From assembly GCA_036898135.1 (NCBI GenBank), contig CM072527.1:30381555-30445554 (forward strand): a DNA stretch of 64,000 nucleotides, written 5' to 3'. The position numbers were made by a program, and so were the translations under genes. Positions within the stretch are counted from its first letter, which is position 1. The number at the start of each line of letters is the position of its first letter. The notes under the pieces were generated by a model. The model did no database searches and was not told the DNA's origin. It was given only the letters and a program-made list of their open reading frames with translations. The DNA comes from Oncomelania hupensis. Taxonomy: Eukaryota; Mollusca; Gastropoda; Littorinimorpha; Pomatiopsidae. Below are positions 24,158-36,100 of this stretch, piece after piece.

Positions 24158-27100
24158 CTGAAATTGAAATACCTCAAGCACATCACATCAGCACTTTTGC
24201 ACATCTCTATTGCAAGATCCGGGCACTGTACTTATGTATTCTGGGCACTGGACATAAGCATGCTGGGCACTGGACATAAGCATTCTGGGAACCGGACATA
24301 AGTATTCTGGGTACTGGACATAAGCATTCTGAGCAAAACAAAGGGTTTTTCATGGAAAATATTCACCCAAATGGGACAAAAACCTAGGTCAATCTTGGGT
24401 CACACATAGCTGACCTCAAGGTTTAATAAAGTTGTGGACATTGTGGGATATGCTGGCATTGATGGGTGCACATTCACAATCACTACAGGGAATAAAGCAA
24501 ACTGCACAAGCCTGCAGTTAACAATACCGACAATGGTAATCATCACCACCACCAGCCATCCCGTGATCACCCGCTCAATTCCCACAATAACATCTCCTCT
24601 GTGTACTCACCTTCCCCCACGCTTTTCCGCTTCCCCGAAAGACAGCTGGTTGTCGGGGATGTGCTCCGGCTCTGGTTCTGGTTCCTTATAGACAGGAGGG
24701 CGGGTCTTGAGCTTGGCAGCCAGATCCTTCTCGATGGGGACTGGGATGCGAGGGAAGAGGGTGGCGTACCACTCCAGTTTCACCAACCACTGACGCAGCA
24801 TGGCGCCGATCGTCATGATGTGGCCACCGCCTGCCTTCACGTCGATCTCCTAAATAGACAGAAACAGAAAGCCCAACGCAGGCCTTCAATACGTGGTAGA
24901 CGAGAGGCTTCAGAGCGTTACGTGGTAGGTTTAATGTGTGGGTTCTGTTTAGTCCTAATGAACTACTGACATGCTCGTCGCCCTGTCCTCTAAAAAAAAC
25001 ACAATCCATGAAATGATCTCCTATGCATCCAATAGGCTCAAGCACAAAGACAAAACAAACCAACATTCACGCTCGCACACAACTTTCTCCACCCTCTAAC
25101 CCACCCAATGTTTCATATGGACTCATCCCATATGACAATAGGTACAGTGTAGACAACTATTTCAAGCTTATGCAGAAAGAAAGAAGAAAACAAAATGTTC
25201 AGGCCGGACCCCAGGGTCACCCTCTACAGCCTGCAATCAAAGTCTAAATCACTGTCACAACAGCACAAAAATATTACAACTGAACCCATCTACTGTTAGG
25301 CACAAGGGAATTCACTGGAAATAGTATTCTCCGACCATTACAACTGATTTTCAAAGCGTTACCAGTGTCTTGCCAACATTCCACAAAAATGTTAAAGACC
25401 AATTTTCTGGAAGACTGGCACATAGGCTCTCGCGTTCAGCATTTCCAATTACAAAGATTTTTTGAGAACATTATGCAAACACTGCAGAGATTTCCATTAC
25501 ACTTTTCTTCTTCTATCAAATTAGCTGACAATGATCAGTTACTTTTTCACTTTCAGATGTCTACAAAAAAGCAACGTCAGGGCTAACTTTCATTTTCAAG
25601 ATGCCTACAACACCTGAAGCAAACAAGAGAGAGATGGGTTTAGTTGAGGGCAGTGAAGGGAAGTAAGCACAGCCCCCTGTCGGGCCAAGGATGATGTGAA
25701 TTATAACCTCTCGCTGAGGCACGAGGAAGGGTAGGGAGGCTTCCTCCACACCGTATCTTTCATCCCGGCTGCAATGCTTTCTCCTCGCTACCCCTCAAAC
25801 AGCCTGTGGCGCACAGATAAAAGACAGATCAACACAACACACCAACATCCAGCGAAACTGTCTATAGTCATAGTCTAACTCTTAATAACCAAACGCTACT
25901 TCAAATTCTAACAACAACGCGCTTAACCTCCAAATATACAACGTCACGCATATTCTTTTAACCCTTAATCCTTTTATATTTCTTCTCTCAATTATTTGAG
26001 AATTTTCAAAATTCCATCACCAAGAAAATTATGTGTTGCAAACAAAAACCCACACAAAAAAAGTGTGGATGAACAAAATGTAACCAAAGAACTTGGAGGT
26101 AATAGTTTGCTGCAAAATAATAAACGACGGTAAAAACCAACAGAAATATTACTTTTTTTCTTCTCCTTATTAATAAAACCAAAACAGTTTTTAATCACCC
26201 ACACAAAAATGAACTTTCTTTGAACAATTTTATCCAACAGCAATTTTAAAAGGGATAACAAAACGTACGTAAGCATGAGCAACTTTGCTCATCCACACTT
26301 AACCCTAGCTTAAAACCAGATCATTTTCTATGTACAGAAAAAAACAAACTGCAAAATAGAAATGAAGAAAACTGTCACAGTACTCACCACAGTTACATGA
26401 TAGGAGGCTGTAGACAGCAGCTGTTCGAGGGATGAGGATTGGGGGGGGAGGGACTATGAAATACTTCTAAGGTGTGTGTGAAATACTGCACCTGCTAATA
26501 TTAAGTGGATTTGCCTAGATCACCACTGAAAATTTAAAAAATAAATAGAAATGAGTTTTTGAAGCAAAATACATTTGATATCTTTAATCTTTTTTTATGT
26601 TTGGTTTCTTTTCTCTGTCTTTGTTTCAGTGAGAGTGCATGTGTAGACATCTTTTACGGGGCAGGGTCAGGTGGGAATAATCTTACCTCCTCGTCATCCA
26701 AGTAGTCCTCGTACCAAGCCCACAGATCAGCCGGCGGTTGCGTATATCTGTCACAATGAAAGCAAAGAGAAATAAATATGTTATTAAAATTATTTGTACT
26801 AACCTCTTTAAATGAAAAAAAAAAAAAATAAATAAATAAAAAACACCCATCTGCATACCTTCAACCAGTACTATCTTTTGTCTCCTTACTGGGAGGGAGA
26901 GGGTGGAGGGGGGGGGGGATATTGGGGTATGGAGAGTGCAGATATTCCACCAGTCTTTATCAATAATTCATCTGTGAATGCTCAGGAACTGAAAAGGCCT
27001 GGCCACATGTTCCGTCAATCGTCCAGGAATCCAAGCCATGCTAGCTTTGAGGGTAAAGAAACATGTCACTACGCCAACAATCACACATCCACACATTGTT

Positions 27101-30100
27101 CATTCTCCAGTGGAAAAATGTACCCGCCATCACCCCTGAATGATGTTTGGGCTGAAAAGAGTGATGGTGGTCAGTCTTTTCAACGCTGTCCTCCACTAAC
27201 GTTCTATTTCTCCTACCTATCCTTTGACAATCTCTTGTTCATCGAGACACACCTTCATTTCATCATCATAGAGTTTGCATGCGTAGAAATCCCTACCTTA
27301 AAAATAACATTCCACAGTGCTTTCAAAAACCTCAGAGCATAATAAATTCAGGTATTATTATTAGTATTAGAATATCGTACTTATACAATGCTGTTCCAGC
27401 TCAAGAGGATAGTTAGTAATTCATTGCCTACAGGGGGTCCAGCGGACTGCAAAGAGCCGAATCAGGACCACAAAAATCAAGACTACAACTTCGCTGAATA
27501 AGGACTCACCCCTGATCCGCATAAAAGATCTGCCAAAACAACCCTAGTGGTAACACTGAGGTCCTCCACCAGCCGGTCACTTTACAATAAAACATCCCAC
27601 GCAGGGGACACTGAGGCTATACTATAATTTATCGAACCCCCATTTACAAAAACAAAACAGAATACAAACATCATTATAAAATATCAACAAAACACATACA
27701 TACAAAAGAACTTATAATAGATTTCAGAAGAAACCCCGTTGCCATACCAGACTTGGAGATAGGGGGAGAAAGGGTGGAGAGAGTCAATGAATACAAATAC
27801 TTTAGACAACAAACTCAATTTTAATTCCAAAACAACAAGCATACACAAGAAATGTCAATCCAGAATATATTGCCTTCAGAAGTTTCGCTCCCTCAATGTC
27901 AGTCATCCTGTGTTAACCAACTTTTACAGATGTTTTGTTCAGTCTGCTGTGACCTTTGTCTTCCTGTGTTGGTATGGAGGGTTGAGTGAGAAAAAGAAGA
28001 ACATTTTGAACAGGATTGTACACGTCTGTGCGAAAGTGACGGGTGAAAGACAGGATGAATTGTATGTGCTGTATGAACGTCACGTTGAGCGAAAGGCATA
28101 TAAGATTGCGAGCGACCCGAGCCATGTTCTGGCTACACACTATGAACTCATGCCATCAGGGCGCAGACATCGAATGCCCAAAATGCATGGGTGCCACCAA
28201 GAAATTTTCTAAAATCTGAAGGCAGGGGTCCGGGGCCACCCAGGCCCCGATGGGGTCCCGGCGTAACGCCCTGGTAGGAGGTAGAAAATTTTTTACAATA
28301 ATCAAAGCCAATTTAGAGGCCTCTCGTGAAAGCTGAAGAATGATTTACCACTAATTTGATACATACAAGACACTCACATAGAACAAGAAAAAAACTACAT
28401 AAAAAGACCAGGGCCTAACATTGGCAAAGGTGACAAAGTCCCCAGACTTAGTGCAAATGGGAAACACATATGAACAATCAGAAGCATAGTTAAGATTGTT
28501 TAAACATTTTGTGAATAAGTATAAGAGGTGAGAGAAAGAAAAGCAAACACACACAAATATACACAAGAACAAAAAGCATTGTTTTGGTTTTTTTTTCAAA
28601 CCAGGCTGATCCAATTTTCTCAGCCACAACCGGCATTCATCGCCATCAGGATCAAACTTATCTGACATCCATTCCCACCTCCACTTATTCTTCATTCCCT
28701 TATCTACCTCTCACGCTTTTTTCTTTCCAGTATCGGTATTTTCCTCTAAAAACGGCATGATTGGAACACAAAGTCACAATATCCATGCTTCAGTCTCAGA
28801 CCGGCCGGAAGTCATCAACCGGATACGCGGGTTATGCCCCTTTCAGCTGTGCATCTTTACACAAATCTGATACAAATCTTGTTTCGTTTACTTCTATATA
28901 ATTTTTTTTACGATTTTTTTTCTTGAAAAATCGGATTTCCGATTGTAGGCTTCAGCAAAAATCTGATTTTCCGACCATAGGCCGAAAGGTGGCACCCATG
29001 CAAAATGTCCACAGTTGAGAGCAAGAAAGAGTTTTGTGCCCAATTCCATTCATGTTATGAATATGTTGCGTGCAAGATTGCAGGAATGAGTGTTCATGAT
29101 CTATACAATTGTGTTCACTGTGAGATATGTTTTCCCCTGATGCAATGTTTAAGTGATATTTGGAACGTATCCTAATCAATAATGTTTGCTCCTAGTCACT
29201 ATGGGTGTGTGCTTGCATGTGTGTGTGTTAATGTGTGTGTGTGAAGGATGAGATCGAGAAGGTATTTTTGGACCAAATGTTGTGAAAACATGTAGTGAGG
29301 AAGGCAATCTAGTCAATAATGTTTGCTCATAGTCACTAGGTGTGTGTGTGTGTGTGTGAAGGATGAGACGGTACATTACATTACATGATTATTGCTTTAG
29401 GTCCAGTGGACTCTTCCGAGCCAAATCAGGACCGGACAACCCCTGATCCACATAAAAGATCTGCCAAAACAACCCTAGTGGTAAAACTGAAAGCTCTCCA
29501 CCAGCCAGTCACTTTACAATAAAGACATCCCACGCAGGGGACACTGATGCTGTACTCTAATTTATCGAACCCCTGTTTACAAAAACAAAATAGAATAAAC
29601 ATCATTAAAAATTATCAACAAAACACATACATATAAAATGCCTACATTGCTAAATAATAGCATCATAGGAAGCCCTAGTGACCACCTGGCAGAAAGCGTC
29701 CAATATTCCCAAGCTGATCCAACAAACCTCATACACAAATAAGGAGTCTTATCCCGGAAGAGTTTTCAAGAAAAAAGGTAGGTGACTGGTCTAGCGAAGA
29801 AGAAGATAGTATAGCAGATTGATAGAACAGAGCAGGAATGAGAAAGAGCAAATGAGAAAGACAGTGACAGTGGGAATTTAAAGCACTAAATTTCCAGACA
29901 TTGGGGATACTATTTATACTGAAACCCCCGGCACCACAACGGGGGTGGATGAGACTGTATATGGGAACAAATGTTGTGATAATATGCAGTGAGAAAGGCA
30001 ATATCTAGTCTATGCATCTTAGAGAAATGACATGTTCAATGTTGGAATAAATGTGATAGTAAGTGTGCTGTGCGAGAACTTGAAAGCAATGTCCAGTTTA

Positions 30101-33100
30101 TGTGCCTTACAAGTAATAATGAAACGTGAATCACTGAATGTGTTGTGTTATATAATTATGTATGCATAATGTGCTAATACGTTTCTTATTTCTTGTCCAT
30201 TAACTCTCAATTTTTAGGTCGGATTGCAGACCATGTATCGAATTTCTCAGTTTGAGATCAATAAAGTTATATTGTAATTGTATTGTATAAAATGCCTAAA
30301 TAGCCAAATAATAACATCATAGGAAGCCCCAGTCAGGGGTCCAAACACCTGACTTTAAAAAAAAAGAGGAAAATGGGTATAAGAGCAGAGGGCCGGAGGG
30401 AAGGTGGGAGAGGACGGTTTTATGTTGTTGAAAAAAAAAATGTATAAAATGTATGCATTCTCGTTTACATTACATTACATGGTTATTGCTTTAGGTCCAG
30501 TGGACTCTTTCGTGCATTCTGAGCATTAAGAGACATTAAAAATAGGTGTAAAGCACAAAAGTTTACTTGTTTACAAGGTGCAGGAATAGATTCATTTCTT
30601 TAACATGGGTTGAAGAAACTCCCAACTGATGACTGTTTCTTCATTTTCTTGATGCAGTTTGTGGATGCTGAGGTGCTGTCCTCAGCAGCAGTTGACGTTG
30701 TGTGGCTGCAGTGATGTGCATTTTTGGCTTGCTTGGCCTCTTCCAGGATTTCCTCAGTTGTCTTTCTTTTGGTGGTTAATTTCTTGACGGTGACACCAAG
30801 AGACTCTGCCTTCTAAGCACTTTCTTCCCTGTTTCTCTCTCTTCTGACTTGATCTTTTCTGGCAGCAGGCAATATGTTAAGCACAAGACGTTGACTGACA
30901 TGTTCCTTGATAGTGTGAATTTTCTTGAAGTATTGCACTGCAGTCTTAACCCTGGGCCTAGAGCGATTGCTAGACAGTTTGCATGGCAGAATAAGTGTCA
31001 ATGTCTATCTTGGTGTTTGATTTGTCAATCACCTCTCCCATGACACTGAACATGGACTCAACAAGTGGAAGTCATTTATTTGTTACTCCTGAATCGTCAT
31101 AAGCTTCGCCGCGAGCTACAACGCGTGGTGCATAATGAGACGCCACATTGGAAATGGAAGTGAAGATAGAGAGACCTCCACTGTTTGGGAACCTCGACAG
31201 TTTGAGAATTTTTTTTTATTTTTCAAGGATTTTAATTTTTTTTCAGCGGAAAGTTTTTATTTCACGCAGATTTCCGCGGAAGATTTGGACCCCTGCCCAG
31301 TGACCATTTGTCAGAAAGCGTCCAATATTTTGCAAGCGGATCCAACAGACCTCATACACATTTGAGGAGTTTTGTCCCGGAAGAGTTTTCAAGAAAAAAG
31401 GTAGGTGACTGGTCTAGCGAAGAAGAAGATAGTATAGTAGATTGATATAACAGAGTAGGAATGAGAAAGAACAAAGGAGAAAGACAGTGACAGTGGGAAT
31501 CTAAAGCACTAAATTTCCAGAAAGTGGGGATACTATTGATACTGAAACCCCCGGCACCCACACGGGAGAGCTCAAGAGGATGCAGGATCCAACTCACTCC
31601 CCCCCTGAGGTGCCCATTTGCTGATAAGTTATCTCCCATTTCCGAATAAGGCCTATTATAATGACAATACAATGCAAACAGAGAAGAAAAAAAGGAAATG
31701 TAACACATGTGATAAATAGATTAGAGCACCTGTACAACATATAACTGAGAAAACAAGTAACATTTTCTCTTGTTTTTTAACCCTTTTCCCGTCATGTCCG
31801 TGCATGCCGGCCAAACTATTTATAGTCACGTTGCACGATGTCTGCTGGCAAAACACCACAGATGCTCAGTTAGGACGCTTCCATTACTGTATAGATCTAT
31901 AAATCTCATCGTCTCACAAATTGTAGTCTCGAGTATAAGATTTATTGTTCTTTCCGGGTGATGTGCAAAACATGGTGGATGGTTGAAAAACGTGTACTGC
32001 GAATTTTTGAACATCATCAATCTTTGTGACAATTTTTCGAGGAAGGAGAGAGGAGATTATGCTAGCAGCCATTGCGGACAGTGACGATCCAGACAGCGTT
32101 TTCGAGTGATTCGATAAAGCTGATCTTTTACAAATTGATCCAAGCAGCGATAGCGACTTGGATATTGATTGCATTGGACAGTGATTTGAGTGATAGTGAT
32201 TGTTGACACATTGATTTCTAGTCAATATACTGTGCCAGATTTTTATTTATTTTTTTCCCCTGTTTTTCAAATGTTTTGATTTTTTTTTAAAATTTCATTT
32301 ATGCGCAAGACACTCACAACAAATCGTGAATCTCTTGAAAGAAAAATTCATTTGAATTTATTAACTCTTTCCCTGCCAGGCATGTTTCCACGTTTGTGCC
32401 AGACATTTCTCTGGCACCGGAAAGAAAGTTCAGTACCTTAGGCATTTAAGCTACTGTTCTTTCAATAATAGTTGTTAAATAGACATATTTCATATCAAAT
32501 TAAAGGTTAAAAAGTGAAGAATAAGAAAAAAAAACCAAAAATGTTAATTTGATTATGTTATTGAAATATGTGTTTTGAAAGCATGTTGATCTTTTTGAAA
32601 TGATAAAATAAAATAAAAATATTTCTACATACCACAGTGATAAAAAAAATCTGGAGGAATAATTCCAATCACTGAATCAGCTTCACACACCAGAAAGAAA
32701 ATTTATTTAGGATCAAAATACACTTTACAGTTTGAAATTATATTGATTATTAGCAGAGTTTGACACACTGTCGATTGTGCCCATCACAATGCTTAGTAAA
32801 ATGCACAAAAAACACTCTAAAAACGAATCAATTTGAAGAAACAACGCGCGTGTCGATCGAGAACGAAAGTAGAAAGAGTTACGTCTCTTTGGTTAAAATA
32901 AAACTTGGATTGGACTGCGCAAAAAAACGGAATGAAACGGAATACTGAAATCGACGATATATCGTCGATTGGCACAAACATGGCGGCTCAGATCGACGAT
33001 ATATAAGAGTTAAAATTGGTTTGAGTTCAATATTTGTTTTAGATCTGTAAAACATTTTTTTGGGGTATGTATGGGGAGATTTATTATTTGGAGTTCCTTT

Positions 33101-36100
33101 TCCTTTTCTTGAGCTGCATTTTTCTCATTAGGCAATGTGCTGGCGGTCTGCCTGAAAAAGGGTTACATAAATATTTTATGTGAAACAAGAAGTGTGGAAC
33201 TATAGGCCGTGCTAGAAAAGCGCTTTATAAGAATGTTGAAAATAAATTAAATTAAATAATTAATCAAGGGACAAAACTCATTTTGAACTGGTGCGATTTG
33301 TTTAGAACTGCTCCATTCTTCTGACTGCCAGTGACAGACAGACACAAAACGTACCTGATGTACATGAATCCCAGGCCACGGATGTAGGGTGAGTCGTTGT
33401 GAGTGATGAGGCCAATGACTTGCTTCTTGGTTAGCTTGAGGGTAAACAGCTTGTACAGAAGGCAGTAGGCACTGGACACGATCCCTCCCGCACCCACACC
33501 CCGCACCTAGGCACAACAAGGACAAAGCCTGTGTTGCAACAGCTATCTTTCAATATCTAGGCTATACTACAATCAGTTCACAAAATACACCTTACATTCA
33601 GGATTTGTGTAGTACAACACGGGTACTGATGCAAAACAAGAGCAAAGGTCACTTGGCATCTGGAAGAAATATGTAGTTTGCTTCTTTATTAAAAACTAAA
33701 AAAACTTCAATCCAGTACTTGTATTTCAGTGGTAAATAAAGTACTAAGCGACAACAGTTGAATAACTCAGGAATCACACAAAAGCAGGGTTATGATTTTG
33801 TTCTTGTCGCAGATTCTTCAACATAAATTAGCATAAATTACACAAATATTGGTGTGCTTCATACCTTAATTTTATAACAGACTTGCCTACCTGAAAAAAC
33901 GTGTTGACAGTACTCCAGGCAGCCCCAAACCGGATTTTGGAAGCTTTGACCAGATTTTTGTGTAACAGACTTTTTGTCTTCTTGTAACACATTAATATTG
34001 ACATTGTGCACAAAGTGTACTGAAATACATATAGAAATGCATGATTCCTAAGCAAATAATATTACAAAAGTCAAAGTATAAAATGTCAAAGTATAAAATG
34101 AAAAGACGAATGAATAGTTGAGGTCAACGTTTTGAAGAAGAGAGCAAATAAACTTTTTAACATAATCAACACATTCATTAGTCATTACACATACTTCAGA
34201 TTATAATGTACGATTGGTTCGGCACCAGTGGTTTTCGTCCGCACCTGGAGAAGGCTTAAGATGGACGCATGGCCTTTAGCTGCTTCTTCAAATTTTTCAG
34301 GCGATTTTGATGATTGGTGCGACCGCCATGTGCAACGGTGAAGTTGATTTAGCACAAAGTGCATCTTGCAAACTCTGGCCCTTTCGGCGATATAGTCAGG
34401 CAAAGCTATTTTTCATTGTAGGCTTTCAAAAAAGCTTTTTTTCTGACCTGTGGTACATCTTTATTCGGATAGGGCCTGCATCACGGTTTCTCTTCAGTTT
34501 TCATGGTAGTACACATCACTGAGCAGAATGGAGAAAAGCGGAACACAAGTGCGATGAACTTACAATAATTGTGCATGCGCCACCTCAGTAACTGAGTAAT
34601 GGAAGTAACTACACTGCGCCTATTTTAATCACAATAAAATAAATAAATAAGTCAATAAAAACTTGACCGTATTTTTAGCGGGCTGACCAGACAACCATAC
34701 TCCCAAGGCAAAATTGCGTATGCAGAATGAACGTACGGTAGGCAAGTCTGTCATAACCCTTTTCATCCCCATTATTAGTAGTCATTCTTAAACATTTGAA
34801 TGTGTATAATGTGAACTGATTTTTCCAATTTCCCATTTTATCACCAAGGAAAAAAAGACCAACTGAAGTTGTACTTACCCCGCCACACATGCCTGTTTGG
34901 CCCGATGTCTTTCTGCTGCCTTTCTCCCATGGCTCCAAATGGGAAACCTACAAACAGAAATTCTGGACATTTCACATAAAATACTGGACAAACCCTCAGG
35001 CAAATATGGCAGGGCTCCCCATTATGCCGAGATCGGGTGTAATCATGCCTTAGACCTTTAAAATCACGCCTTAGAATTGGCGATCAGGCGTGAGAAGTAC
35101 GTCTTAAATGTTACAATTGTTGCTGAAAGTATGCCTGAAAAATCTATCTGTACTGCATAAGAAGATCGTGAATGTGATGTTAAGCAAGGCAAAAAAGGCT
35201 TTTTTCTGAGCGAGTGTCTAAGTCAAGAGTCACTGTTTCTGGAAGAATCGTTTCTAAAATTAGCAAGGCCACGTGACTGAAAAGTTAGATCCATGTTCTT
35301 TGATTTACCTTCTGCACTATCAACCAATCACAAAATTCCTAAATCATCGCGCTTTGCTTTAGGAAGTGACGTCATACTTTGATGTGACATAGGTTTGTCA
35401 CGCATTGAAATAAAGCTGTTAGTTCTCTTGTTTCACTACAAAACCATCAATCATTGCATTTGTCCTTCGTCTTTTTCCCCACTCCTTAAAATGCTTAATA
35501 ACTTAACAAGAAGTTACAAAAATCCTTAAAATTGTAAAATGAAAATGGAAGAGAGCCCACTCCTTAGATTCATTGCAAATGAGGAGCCCTGTGTGTAAAA
35601 CAACAACAACAAGACAACATCCAAAAAAAAAAAAAGAGGAGCTCTGTGTGTAAAATAACAACAACAAGACAACATCCAATCAGAAAACTTTTTGGGAGAT
35701 AAAATTAGAAACCAAAAAGAAAAAAATGAAGGGAGGGAAAAATGACTGAAATAAATAACAGCTCCGCCACACCTGTCAATTGTGCACTGATCATGTTACC
35801 AATTCCAACACTAATGCTATCGGATCCACATCCCGATCTTGTGATTAGAGCCCGCTCTATACTGCTATGGGAAATCGCCCCCGATTTTACGCTTGCCCCC
35901 GATTTTAAGCTTTAACCAATCAGAATGTGTCACACGAATGCATGATATCACCATAAAAATGGCAGCAAAAAAGACTCCGGCTCAACCAGTTTCACTACTA
36001 CTAGCTCGCCACCCAACACATGGAGTCAAGTGGAGAGTTTAAATTCTCTTCACAACAGCTCCTGTACAGCATCTATCTCCATTACTTGTATGCATATTAG

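Larger units (their letters stand above)
27703..30287 (+). pseudogene. LINE (CR1/L2-like) 3' end, itself interrupted twice
   Basis: A plus-strand fragment of the RT C-terminus, starting IDFRRNPVAIPDLEIGG near 27719. It then shifts frame into the ORF at 27787, with LNVSHPVLTNFYRCFVQSAV and a SEKKKNILNRIVHVC stretch. After HYELMPSGRR the coding sequence is cut at 28185 by a TIR element. It resumes at 29002 (KCPQLRARKSFVPNSIH) to a stop near 29088. A long 3' UTR follows, with AATAAA near 30260 and an ATTGTA-type tail. Family-A copy 2 (29370-29946) sits in that UTR. The insertion is 5'-truncated and dead. Confidence 0.75.
30334..31295 (-). mobile_element. hAT-like element, 962 bp, 6-bp TSD
   Basis: The inverted termini begin CAGGGGTCCAAA. 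The direct repeat CCCAGT flanks the ends (30328-30333, 31296-31301). The unoccupied site is preserved in family-A copy 2 near 29675 (GAAGCCCTAGTGACC). Inside is a transposase C-terminal remnant (30600-31060, minus) and a 51-bp family-A scrap (30462-30512). Confidence 0.85.
27411..31568 (-). repeat. Retroposon family A, copy 3, split by two insertions
   Basis: Pieces 27411-27702, about 30288-30333 and 31296-31568 together reconstitute one family-A copy of roughly 600 bp in minus orientation. A 13-bp perfect direct repeat, AGCTCAAGAGGAT, flanks the whole (27398-27410 and 31569-31581). A LINE (27703-about 30287) and a TIR element (30334-31295) interrupt it. The target resembles a SINE-B copy. 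Confidence 0.75.
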
